Of a stretch of 64,000 bases of DNA, positions 1-10,576 are shown piece by piece (the first letter of the stretch is position 1; each line of letters starts with the position of its first letter). The DNA is from Owenia fusiformis. Lineage: Eukaryota; Annelida; Polychaeta; Sabellida; Oweniidae. A program made the position numbers and the translations under genes. Where the stretch lies: the NCBI GenBank assembly GCA_903813345.2, contig CAIIXF020000001.1, positions 57,460,270 through 57,524,269 of the forward strand. Direction: 5' to 3'. The notes under the pieces are model-generated. The model made no database searches. It was not told the DNA's origin and saw only the letters and a list, made by a program, of their open reading frames with translations.

Positions 1-704
1 AAAACGGGTACCCAAAAAACGAAAAATACGAATATATAACATAATTAGATTATGAGAAAACGTGTAAGATTTGTTTTGAATTCACAAAAATGTATGTATC
101 CTTCAAAATTGAGCTAGAAGCTTCAAATAAAAAGCATATTTAAGGCTCTTTTCTTCTTCTATCGTCATGGCCATATTTTCACTGGTTATGGGGGGGGTGC
201 GATCGCACCATCGCACCATCTCCTGGCTACGCCTATGACATTGTAAGGCATAACAATTTACAATTCAGTGGACATTTTGTCGAAAATTGGGATAACTTAA
301 ATTATGATTAATAATCAAAATCATGTAAATTAACACACGTCACCTCCCTGCTAAAGCAACAATAGCTATTTACAGATTTAAATCATAATCAAAACAATCA
401 CGTACCAACAAACGAACTATTGAAAATAGAGTAAGATTGATTTGTCTTGTTTTTCAAATCGTCTTACAATGTCATTGGCGTAGCCAGGAGGGATCGCACC
501 CCGCCCTTCATTACCAATGGAAATATGACCATGATGATAGAGGATGAAAAGAGCCTTAAAATGCTTTTTCTTTGAAGCTTCTAGCTCAATTTTGAAGGAA
601 GTTACATACATTTTTGTAAATTCAAAACAAATCTTACACGTTTTCTAATGATCTAATTATGTTGTATATTCGTATATTTCGTTTTTTGGGTACCCGGTTT
701 TTTC
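1..704. repeat. Foldback (long inverted repeat) element
   Basis: Bases 1-245 and about 470-704 are imperfect inverted copies of each other, around a unique centre of roughly 220 bp. The outer ends share gggtaccc next to a run of A/T and the cgtatatttcg motif; the inner ends share a 'ggcgtagccagga' phrase. No coding sequence is visible. The left end lies at or beyond the window edge, so target duplications cannot be judged. This looks like a non-autonomous DNA transposon with very long terminal inverted repeats. Confidence 0.75.
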
Positions 705-1150
705 GACCGGGTACCAAGTTTGAACCCAACATGGAGGATTTACTACCCGGTACCCGTTTTTTTCTACAAACCCTATCTAGAAAAGTAACCCCATTCCCTA
801 TAATTTGATGTAGATTAATCGAACCCCTATATCATGGGCTTTCAATTGAAAGAAAATGCCTACAGTATATGAATAGGTACATTTTAATATATAACATTAT
901 GGGGGTAAGCGTTTCATAGTTGTTCACGACGCCAGAAATGCAAAGTATTGTTCCAAATTTTTGAATTTCGTGTTAGATTACAGTACTCACACCTGAAGCA
1001 TGGTTTTTGCTTTTGAAAAATTACAATATAATGTCCTATACGTATTTTGTGAAATTGTGTTGACGTTTATTTAAGTTACAATACAACGGTGCATTGTATT
1101 TGATTAATCAGTATTTGGAAGTTTGATTTAAGTACTTTTACACGCTTTTA
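705..1150. other. Non-coding stretch, nothing recognised
   Basis: Low-GC sequence with no convincing exon. A second gggtacc/ggtaccc cluster at 705-770 resembles the ends of the neighbouring foldback element and may be debris of a further copy. Confidence 0.4.
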
Positions 1151-1159
1151 CATTAGTCC

Positions 1160-1490
1160 CAATCACGCAAATCCTTGAATGTCCCGGGACATCCTGCAAA
1201 TTTAGGTGAATGTCCCGCAAAATCCCGCAAATTTAGGGCACTTTGTCTAAAAAATCTGTCCCTCTATCAAGTTTTTGGCGTTAAACCTGTTAACTATCCC
1301 GCAATTAGCGTGTTTGTCCCTCGAATGGTCCCGCGAAATCCCGCGAATTTGAGAAAAAAGTTGGCCTATTAGCGCAATCACGCAAATCCCTTAAATGTCC
1401 CACAAAGTCCCGCGAATTTAGTAGATGTCCCGCAAAATCCCGCGAATTTTGGGCACTGGGTCTAAAAAATCTGTCCCGCGAGAAAATCTT
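1160..1490. repeat. Imperfect direct repeat rich in 'cccgcgaattt' phrases
   Basis: Two related blocks (about 1162-1270 and 1373-1480) each read caatcacgcaaatcc, then several gtcccgcaaa/atcccgcgaattt units, then gggcact and gtctaaaaaatctgtcc. The CpG-containing short units stand out from the AT-rich surroundings. The open reading frames crossing it are a product of the repeat and show no protein family signature. Confidence 0.6.
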
Positions 1491-1510
1491 TAGGGGTTGA
1501 CAGTACTGCT

Positions 1511-2960
1511 TTTGCATCTGTCAAAACCCTTCATTACATGTTAATTTTCAGACTTTTGCTTGTGCCATCATTAAATATATATATTCAACTTGTTATTCAG
1601 AATATTTTAAGAACTTTTCATGAATTTTTTTATTTTTACACTTTTGAAAAAATGACTAAGTCAGAGAATGGCCTCTTAATGGCATGTCCCCTTTCGAACT
1701 TTCTAATATACCCGCCACGCTATCTGACCCAAATAAGCCACCTGGTTGTGGAACTGTAACTACTCACTCCCATCTGCGTTATTGGTATTCCTGTTGACAC
1801 TATAAAATATGTTTTTAAAAGAAGAAAGTGCCTAGATAACATATAACAATAAATACTATCTATTGGTTCAATAAAATAGGTAAAATATACTGTAACTTTC
1901 TTAATGTTACACCAATCTTGAAAGAATTTGGAGGGGTTTTAACCCAAACCTTTTTGCCTTTATTCCATGAATATCAAGCTTTTTGCATTTAATTGGTCAG
2001 AGCTAAAGTAGCATTTCAAAACATATTTAATCCTTCTGGTCTGGTAGCTTTATTCACTTTTCCAGGTGTATTCACAAATTCAAGAGTTCTCAAGTTCAGT
2101 GTTATGAAAATAGGCTATTCAACATAATGTCCATCTTTGGCTACACATTTCTCATGCCTGCAGTGGTCACCAATTCTCTTAACACACTTCCAAAGCCATT
2201 CTTGCTCATTTTCTAAAGAAACGCCTATGAGAGAAGTTTTGCTGTACTGGAACAATGCACTCTCGCACACAGCTTTGCTCACAAATGAAACTAATAGGAC
2301 AACAGGGCTAACTCTACATGGATGACACATCCATATTTGCCACATCTGGCACCCAATGACCTTTATTTATATGCTGAACTCAAGCATGACTTAAGAAGAA
2401 ATGAATTTGCAAGCACTGATGAACTCGGATCACATGTCTTAGCAAGATTTCAGGAAATGAGCAAGAATAGCCTCAAAAGTGTTCAAGTGTATAGCGAAAG
2501 ATGGACATTATGTTGAATAGCCTATTTTCAAAACACTGGGACTTTAGGACTGTTATATCTTGTATTTGTGGCAGTAATATACCTGGAAAGTGAATAAAGC
2601 TACCAGAAAGATACCAGAAGTCTGTGACCAATCAAATACGAAAATTTTAAAATTGGCATAATACATGTGAAAAGGTTCAAGTTACGGTCTCCATTATGAT
2701 TGGTGCAATATTAAGAAAGTTACTGTATCTTTCACCTTATTAATTGCACACCTTGTACATGTGGAAAACATTGAAAATAATGCAAGTGATCTCGTAAATG
2801 TAACTATTTATATCTTTATTTAATGAGAATGTAATAAAAATCTATGATATTCTATTTGATTGTTTTACAACTACAGTTTAGTACAGTCATTCCATGATAT
2901 GATGGTATGTATCAATAAAAGTAAAAACAATAATGAAAATATGTAATATTTTTCCTACAG
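1511..2960. repeat. Duplicated intron block, copy A
   Basis: This block is nearly identical to 6069-7513 (offset about 4.55 kb). By eye I count roughly 17 differences plus a 4-bp indel over 1.45 kb, and many of these lie in the last 100 bp before the exon. It ends at a 3' splice site (tttcctacag) followed by a cysteine-rich exon. The duplicated unit therefore carries intron, a dead mariner and the following exon together. Confidence 0.9.
1888..2727. mobile_element. Decayed mariner-like foldback element, copy A
   Basis: The terminal inverted repeats begin tactgtaactttcttaat on the left and mirror it on the right; the inverted arms extend inward and include the ctggtagctttattcac phrase on both sides. 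Fragments of mariner transposase C-terminus occur on both strands: 'HLAPNDLYLYAELKHDLRR' on plus, which resembles the family's 'SPDLAPSDYxLFxxLK' motif, and 'CVAKDGHYVE' on minus, which resembles the usual C-terminal end. Two transposon ends appear fused tail to tail, so the element is non-autonomous. Confidence 0.7.
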
Positions 2961-3182
2961 CCTTCTCAAGTTGGAAATGCGATCAAAAAAGAGGGCCAGA
3001 ACTGTGGGAAAGTTAGGAAAGATGGAAACATCTACTACCAAGGGACATGTGCAGATGGCTTGGATTGTGAATGTCCTGAAGAAAAGGGGAAGTGCACATG
3101 TGAAGGAAGCGCAACAACAACAACCCCAGGTGTAGGATCAACAACCCCAGGTGTAGGATCAACAACCCCAGGCACAGGAAGG
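2961..3182 (+). CDS. Internal exon of a cysteine-rich, probably secreted protein (module A)
   Basis: The exon is flanked by tttcctacag and gtaaga splice sites and is open in one frame for 74 codons, phase 0 at both ends. It starts PSQVGNAIKKEGQNCGK, then six cysteines spaced C-x14-C-x5-C-x-C-x6-C-x-C, then a Thr/Pro/Gly linker made of repeated STTPGVG units of the mucin type. The same cysteine module recurs in the last exon at 7514-7675. The 5' exons, which should include any signal peptide, lie outside the window. I do not recognise the family; small disulphide-rich secreted domains look like this, but no function is assigned. Confidence 0.7.
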
Positions 3183-6068
3183 GTAAGATACAATATCAAA
3201 AAACCCAAATAAAATAAAAGAACAATAGACTAGATGCGAGTAGAAATAATCTTGATTTACGTCATTAAATATTCAAAATTCAGTCAAAGTGATGTCATAT
3301 TTGAAATCTATGTGTAACAGTACATCTAGAAATATGGTTTCGAAAAGGACAGGTGTCATTAAGGGCCCTTTTTAGCCCCCAAAGATATCTGATAATAATG
3401 CATATCATATTGAAGAAAAATCATTTGTGCTTTATAAAAATACAATTTCAGCGAATTTTGACCTTTGATGTTCACACAACAGTCATTTAAAGATCATATA
3501 TCATTTTTGGTGTTTTTACAAAAAATTCTTTATTTATTGTTGTCTAAGTAAATAGTATATAAATATTAACCAATTTAAATATATTAAAATGTAATATATG
3601 AAATACTGAAGAAAAGATACGATTAAAATTATTTTCATGGAAAAGCACATAGGGAAATATTGACAAAATGCAAATGCTATTTTGGTAGGTTCTGGGCTAG
3701 CAATGGGTACATTTCAACTGTGACTGTAATGGATTACTATTGACTTTTATCAACATCACAGGGCAACATTTAAGCAACTTAAATACAAGGAAAATCAAAG
3801 ATTTCCTCTCATTTCTAAAATGAGGAACAAAAGCATGAATTCAAGGAAAATAAATGATGGCCTGTGCCAAAATATATAACATATGAGAAAGTTGTGGCAC
3901 AGGATATGTATAGGATATCATATGATTTTAAATGATTTTATCTTTATCTCCGAGTTGATATCAATATCTTGCCAAGTTAGCATAGCGAATTAGCGCAGAT
4001 ATTGATATCAATGAGTTGGATTAACACAATATCACGAATATTCAAAGGATGTTCTATTTTTCCCATAGTTCACCTCTAAAACTAAACAAAGCATATCAAA
4101 ACAACATCCATTCATTCATTCATTCATCCCCGTGATGTCATGAAATCACTATGTAACAAAACACATCATATTGGTGGTAGTTTTCAAATCACTGCCAAAA
4201 GGTGATATCTGTGAAATATTTTCCGTATTCCACAGATATCACTTTTTCCATGCATTTGCAAAATATCATAAATATGTTTTCATGTTACCTAACAGAGCGG
4301 AACAGAGTTCAACTATGGGATAAAGAATAAAAAATAGGTACATAATTGAATTACCACTCCAAAAATATTAATAAATATGAGGGTTTAAAGAAAGAATATT
4401 GAATATGAGATTCAAAAATATAAGTGGCCTCATGTCTCACATTACCCAAACCCCAGATCCTCGATGTCATATATACTTGTATACTGTATATCAATGTTAT
4501 TTACTAGGAGGATTAAATATGGAGTGTATAGCAATGGTCAATGCGATATTTCCAGATGGATATTTTTTCCCTAGAAGCGGAACCCAAAACTCAGTCATGA
4601 CATAGAAGCTAACTTTTGCAATTAATAGAAACTTGTTTTTTATTATATTTTTGTGTTCTATATTTGAGATGAAATAATATGAGATTCATTTCTACAAGAG
4701 GATGGAACGAATGTGAACTTGTATATTGAACTATACTCTGAATAAACAGAACAACATTTTATCCAAGCCAATTAAGAAAACCAAGGCCAACGAGTGTAAT
4801 TTATGCCCAGTTAAACTAACACAATAACAACTTTTTGTCTGGACTCACTTATCATGTAAGAATGAATTGTATTACTGTTTACTGCATTAAATGTCAAGTA
4901 TACTATCTGTATTTAAAGTGTGAATATCGATTGCCGAGTCGTATCCAATGATCCTGGGCCTATCGTAAAATGAAAGCTTTGAATATGTTGTTGCCTTAAA
5001 AATGTATCTATTTTCCATGTATGCAACTAGAATTTGTGCACATACCTTATAACGATCGATAATGGCAAAGGAAAATCCTCTAATTCTGCGTCATATTTTC
5101 TCCTTCGACGTCCGCCATTTTTTATTAAACCGGAAGTTTGTTCTCTGACGTCCGCGCAATGTTTTTTCACTTTTATTTCAGATTACGCTTCGGATTCAAC
5201 TTTTAATGCTTTCTAATAATCGTTAAGTGTTTTCTATAAGAAAGATTTCATAAAAAGACTCACACTATCAGAGATTTTATCGATTCGAGCAGCCAGAAAA
5301 ATTAGTGTCAATTTTACCCGCTAGGTGTTTCGACATCGACTTGGAAAGAATTTGAAAAATCTATGAGTGGGACTCCTTGTATGGAATTGTAGATTCTAAA
5401 CGATTTGCCAGTTCTACTGGTTGATGGTCGCCATATGCATACATTTTTATAAAATAGGAATAAGGAAGAAGATGTTGGACCAAACTTCACCCCGATAGCT
5501 CAGAAAAGGTAAAATTTCTCCATTTTTCTCTCCACAGACCTTAGAGCCGCTTTAATTTCAAATGCCTATCTCACTTATCGAAGGTATACAAGAAATGTTA
5601 TTTTGAAACAAATTCAGCACAACCAAAACCATGTCCACATAATATGACAAATCCAAGATGGCTGCCACAATTTTAGATCCATGCACATGTGAAGAAGTTA
5701 GAAATACACATGGTCCACAAGTTCCATCCCCAATAAAATGGGAAGTTTAAGGTTTTCCCACATATCAACTTTATTCCTATATACTTTATATTTGTGGTAA
5801 GGCTTGTGATCTAGGTAAACTTAGCATGTTCATGTACCTCCTATCCTCTGAAGCTAAAACCAGAAATAGTGACTTCAATTGAGAAAAATGTATCTTATGG
5901 GCTCCTTATACATTTTGAGTGGCTGTCCGGCTTAAGTTAGATACTACTGATAGTCTGAGATTGAAAATTATGTCAAGTTTAGTCCTCAGCCTCTCATAAC
6001 GGATAACTTCGAGGTAATTGTGTTGTTACTGCAAAAACCTCTATTTCTTCATCACAAATCTACCATCT
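3183..6068 (+). other. Intron of the cysteine-rich gene
   Basis: No exon is recognised. It holds a dispersed repeat at 3225-3345 that is related to 24120-24240, a hairpin at about 3957-4015 whose arms read ttgatatcaatatct, a (CATT)n tract near 4105-4128, and a second hairpin at 4200-4252 with arms gtgatatctgtg. The stretch at 5485-5525 containing 'ccgatagctcagaaaaggtaa' recurs near 48905, so it is repeat-derived. Confidence 0.5.
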
Positions 6069-7513
6069 TTTGCATCTGTCAAAACCCTTCATTACATGTC
6101 AATTTTCAGACTTTTGCTTGTGCCATCATTAAATATATATATTCAACTTGTTATTCAGAATATTTTAAGAACTTTTCATGAATTTTTTTATTTTTACACT
6201 TTTGAAAAAATGACTAAGTCAGAGAATGGCCTCTTAATGGCATGTCCCCTTTCGAACTTTCTAATATACCCGCCACGCTATCTGACCCAAATAAGCCACC
6301 TGGTTGTGGAACTGTAACTACTCACTCCCATCTGCGTTATTGGTATTCCTGTTGACACTATAAAATATGTTTTTAAAAAAAGAAAGTGCCTAGATAACAT
6401 ATAACAATAAATACTATTGGTTCAATAAATTAGGTAAAATATACTGTAACTTTCTTAATGTTACACCAATCTTGGAGGAATTTGGAGGGGTTTTAACCCA
6501 AACCTTTTTGCCTTTATTCCATGAATATCAAGCTTTTTGCATTTAATTGGTCAGAGCTAAAGTAGCATTTCAAAACATATTTAATCCTTCTGGTCTGGTA
6601 GCTTTATTCACTTTTCCAGGTGTATTCACAAATTCAAGAGTTCTCAAGTTCAGTGTTATGAAAATAGGCTATTCAACATAATGTCCATCTTTGGCTACAC
6701 ATTTCTCATGCCTGCAGTGGTCACCAATTCTCTTAACACACTTCCAAAGCCATTCTTGCTCATTTTCTAAAGAAACGCCTATGAGAGAAGTTTTGCTGTA
6801 CTGGAACAATGCACTCTCGCACACAGCTTTGCTCACAAATGAAACTAATAGGACAACAGGGCTAACTCTACATGGATGACACATCCATATTTGCCACATC
6901 TGGCACCCAATGACCTTTATTTATATGCTGAACTCAAGCATGACTTAAGAAGAAATGAATTTGCAAGCACTGATGAACTCGGATCACATGTCTTAGCAAG
7001 ATTTCAGGAAATGAGCAAGAATAGCCTCAAATGTGTTCAAGTGTATAGCGAAAGATGGACATTATGTTGAATAGCCTATTTTCAAAACACTGGGACTTTA
7101 GGACTGTTATATCTTGTATTTGTGGCAGTAATATACCTGGAAAGTGAATAAAGCTACCAGAAAGATACCAGAAGTCTGTGACCAATCAAATACGAAAATT
7201 TTAAAATTGGCATAATACATGTGAAAAGGTTCAAGTTACGGTCTCCATTATGATTGGTGCAATATTAAGAAAGTTACTGTATCTTTCACCTTATTAATTG
7301 CACACCTTGTACATGTGGAAAACATTGAAAATAATGCAAGTGATCTCGTAAATGTAACTATTTATATCTTTATTTAATGAGAATGTAATAAAAATCTATG
7401 ATATTCTATTTGATTGCATAACAACTACAGTTTAGTATAGTTATGCCATGATATGATGGTATGTATCAATAAAAGTAAAAACAATAATGAAATACATAAT
7501 ATTTTTCCTATAG
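6069..7513. repeat. Duplicated intron block, copy B
   Basis: Second copy of 1511-2960, with near-perfect identity up to about 100 bp before the exon. It ends at the 3' splice site (ttttcctatag) of the terminal cysteine-rich exon. Only this 1.4-kb piece plus the exon is duplicated; the 2.9 kb between exon A and copy B has no counterpart in the window. Confidence 0.9.
6442..7281. mobile_element. Decayed mariner-like foldback element, copy B
   Basis: This is the same element as at 1888-2727, carried along by the segmental duplication rather than independently inserted, because its flanks are duplicated as well. Transposase debris on both strands is almost unchanged from copy A. Confidence 0.7.
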
Positions 7514-7675
7514 CCTTCTCAAGTTGGAAATGCGATTAAAAAAGAGGGCCAGAACTGTGGGAAAATCAGGAAAGATGGAAACACCTTTTTCCAGGGAACA
7601 TGTGGAGAGAACTTGGAATGCGAATGTTCTACAGACACAAGAAAGTGCAAATGTGTGCAAGATTCTTTCTCTTAA
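7514..7675 (+). CDS. Terminal exon of the cysteine-rich protein (module B) with stop
   Basis: After the acceptor ttttcctatag the exon reads in phase 0 for 53 codons to a TAA at 7673-7675. It repeats module A: the same start PSQVGNAIKKEGQNCGK and the same C-x14-C-x5-C-x-C-x6-C-x-C spacing, followed by a short tail VQDSFS. All six cysteines match module A while most residues between the later cysteines differ. An AATAAA at 7703-7708 is a plausible polyadenylation signal. The gene would thus encode tandem cysteine modules joined by a Thr/Pro linker. Confidence 0.75.
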   Translation, partial: PSQVGNAIKKEGQNCGKIRKDGNTFFQGTCGENLECECSTDTRKCKCVQDSFS

Positions 7676-7702
7676 TTTGTCAAAACGTTGGCTACAAAAT
7701 CA

Positions 7703-7708
7703 AATAAA
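7703..7708 (+). terminator. Polyadenylation signal of the cysteine-rich gene
   Basis: AATAAA about 30 bases after the stop codon, followed by A/T-rich and then T/G-rich sequence. Confidence 0.55.
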
Positions 7709-7869
7709 CAAGATTTAATTCTTGCATCGCATATGTTTGTTGTGTTCATTTATCAGTAAAATTGTTTTGCAGTTTTGATGGGGGGTGCTCTTGCATGAAT
7801 GAACAGTCATGAAGTAAAATGACTACAGTTAGTCACCACTCACTATTAAACAGAGTTTTTAAACAAGAA

Positions 7870-8039
7870 CACAAATGTGTACAAAATGTCCCCACCTATG
7901 GGTGATCCTGTCAAATGGTTATCCAAAAATGAGTAGACAAGACTTTACCGACACAATTTGAGGACGGAATATCCAAAATGGCCACCTTAAAATTTACCCA
8001 GAATGCCAAAAATTAGTCAGTACTAGATTTTCATACTAA
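7870..8039. repeat. 162-bp satellite unit, left of the LTR element
   Basis: A diverged unit of the array that resumes at 15948: it shares 'tagacaagacttta', 'atccaaaatggc', 'cagaatgccaaaaa' and 'agattttcatacta'. The LTR element sits within it, with ACTAA on both sides. Confidence 0.75.
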
Positions 8040-8040
8040 T

Positions 8041-8600
8041 ATGACCGGGCTTTCTTTATATTAAATGTACACAATAGTGTGATGTTTTAATTTCTATCTT
8101 TTATTTATTTCACTTGTTTTCACTTCTAATCTACTGCTAAATCTAGGTATGTCTTTTTGAAGTCTAGGCCGAAAGTGACCCAAATCTCACATGGCATATA
8201 GTATATTCTTCAAAACCAGACATCACATGATCACTTCAAATCTGTTATGTTAAAAGTTTAACAATAGGAAGACTGCTTCAAATCCTAATTAGAATCCAAG
8301 ATATAGAAATGTAAATTAAATGTAAATTAAAGAAACATTTGTAAGTCTGAAGATGCTCTGAACAATTGTAATGATTGCATATTTAATGTGAGAAACTGAC
8401 CAGAGATATCCCAGGTGTACTACATGACCTGTTGTTTATCTAAATGCTTTTTGTATCATGTTTCCATTAATTAATTTACAAAGTAAAAACAAAGTAAAAG
8501 TATAAGATATTAATTATAAAATACAACATGAAAATCACTCCGTCACATTTGCTTCTCCTCCAAAGAATGCGTCCCGCATTCTAAATGAAAATCACTCCGT
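8041..8600 (-). repeat. 3' LTR
   Basis: 560 bp, matching 15382-15941 without a difference that I can see. One edge carries a repeated aaaatcactccgt phrase that flanks a short gaatgcg/cgcattc palindrome. Confidence 0.9.
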
Positions 8601-10576
8601 TTAATCAGTCCAAGTTAAAAATATATAACCTGTAATGTTAAATTCTATCAAAGTATAAAATATGTTAAAATGTTATATCAACGTCCAACGTTGATGTCAT
8701 CGTCCAATGTTGATGTCATCGCCTGGAGATGAGGAGTGTCATATTGTCCTTCCTTCCTGAAGTAAAGTCACATTGTTTATAATAGTAGTTGTTGCACTAT
8801 CAGAGTTAATATAATTCAGCATAATTTTCATTAATCAAGAAATTCATCATATTAGAAGATTAATAACTCCTCCATAATTTTTGAGGCCATAAGTCCACCA
8901 ACTTTCAAATTGTCTGCTAGCAATTCTTATTTTAAGCAATTTAGTGTTCAGAGTGGTCGCATATATATATTTTTTTTTTAAACACCTATTTGTATACTCT
9001 ACTTTACAATTTACATACTGTTTATCTAACTAAAATCATCATAAACTACCATAATAATTATTAAACTCAATAAAACAATTATAAACAGGACAATTTCTTT
9101 TTGAAAATACCCAAACTGCAATTAACAACCAACAAAGGTAATTGATCACTCATTATGCACCAGCACAGAATTTCACGCGTATGATTCTGTTGCCAGTAAA
9201 AACTTCAACTTGGCACAATCCAATCCTGTATTTTCTTGAGTTAAAACTTACAATCATATGTAAAGGAGAAAAAAAATCTTTTATGGCCTATTATAACCAT
9301 ATCTAGTTAAAAGTAACTTGCACTAAATCCTACCTTTCTACTAAGTTTTGTTTATAAACACTGTTAATGATGCACATCATAATTGTTTGTGCAAACTTTA
9401 TCTCTACCATAATGCTTTGGTATATGACCTTTGTCTGGCACATTTAAATAATAATGAGAAACTCACATTGATGAAGTATAAGAGAAGTAAGGCAAATAAT
9501 CCCTTGCAATTGAACTTCTTAAACAATGTAAACTGACTGTAGCAGTCCATGAATTCAATTTAAGTTGTACATAGATATTTAATTTAGGATTAATTAATTA
9601 TATATCTTGAACAATTAAGATTATTATAAGTTGTCATTCTCAAATTAACTGGTCCCAATTAGTGTCTAGCTCCCAGGAAGTAGTTTGCACCCAGTAACTA
9701 TATTTACCAGAAGGCACTTTACTAAATATTAGTAAATAATCCTAACACTTTATTAGTTTACAGGTTAAGACATTTAAAAATATTAGCAGGGTTGGCCATG
9801 CAATATTGACACTTTTATTTTGGCTCACTGTCTTATCCTTTTTCATTAGGATTTCACTTGAACTACATTTCTTTCACTTTCACTTGGACTACATTTGTTT
9901 TACTTTCACTTGAACTACATATGTTATTCTAACTAACACTTCTACACACTATATGTACTACGTGCTTATGTCAGAACTTGGACTTACCTTACTGTATAAA
10001 TGACAGCAAGGTGGGGTTGCCGCATTCGTGAGCCACTACCTGCCCCTTTAATTAGACGTTAAGACACTGGCTACACAATTACATACACAGATAACAACGT
10101 CTTATTACTGCATTTGTAATGTGGGGTTTTAGCCATAAAATAACTCAGACTAGGTCGCACGCTGTCCTAGGTTAACCTTTTCTTTAAGGTTTGATCTTCC
10201 TGGGATCCGCAGATCTACTTGTACATTAAATAGACCTGTGTTTTAATCCTCTTGATTGGAACCAGATATTCTCTTTATTTTTCACTTGTTTTATTATCAT
10301 TTCACTTGCTTTATTACATTGCATTTACTTTATTATTTCTCACTTAATACTCTTTTATCTTTACATTTACACCTGATACCCTTACCTTAATTTAATAGCA
10401 TCATCTCTTATACCTCACCTGTGCTGTATACTTGTACCATAGAATATATCAAACAATAAACTGCTATAGTTTCTTTACAATACCATATCATACATCATAT
10501 AATGCCTACATGTACTTACTCAAACAACTAACTAATATGGGACTTAAATGCATGCATGATGTATCGATTTGCTTTC
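8601..10576 (-). other. Non-coding 3' region of the LTR element
   Basis: About 2 kb between the end of pol and the 3' LTR. No envelope-like or other family reading frame is visible. It contains a short tandem motif at 8680-8725 (gatgtcatcgtccaa type) and cacttgaactacat repeats at 9845-9920. Confidence 0.55.

Noticed and set aside
2137-2516. Short ORFs MATHFSCLQW... and MTHPYLPHLAP... as genes
   Set aside because: They are fragments of mariner transposase inside a palindromic dead element, repeated at 6691-7070.
5034-5216. 60-codon ORF in the cysteine-rich gene intron
   Set aside because: No splice-site support, no domain, and composition like the surrounding non-coding DNA.
9348-9536. 62-codon ORF in the LTR element as an envelope or accessory gene
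   Set aside because: Opposite strand to the element, no signal peptide or family motif.
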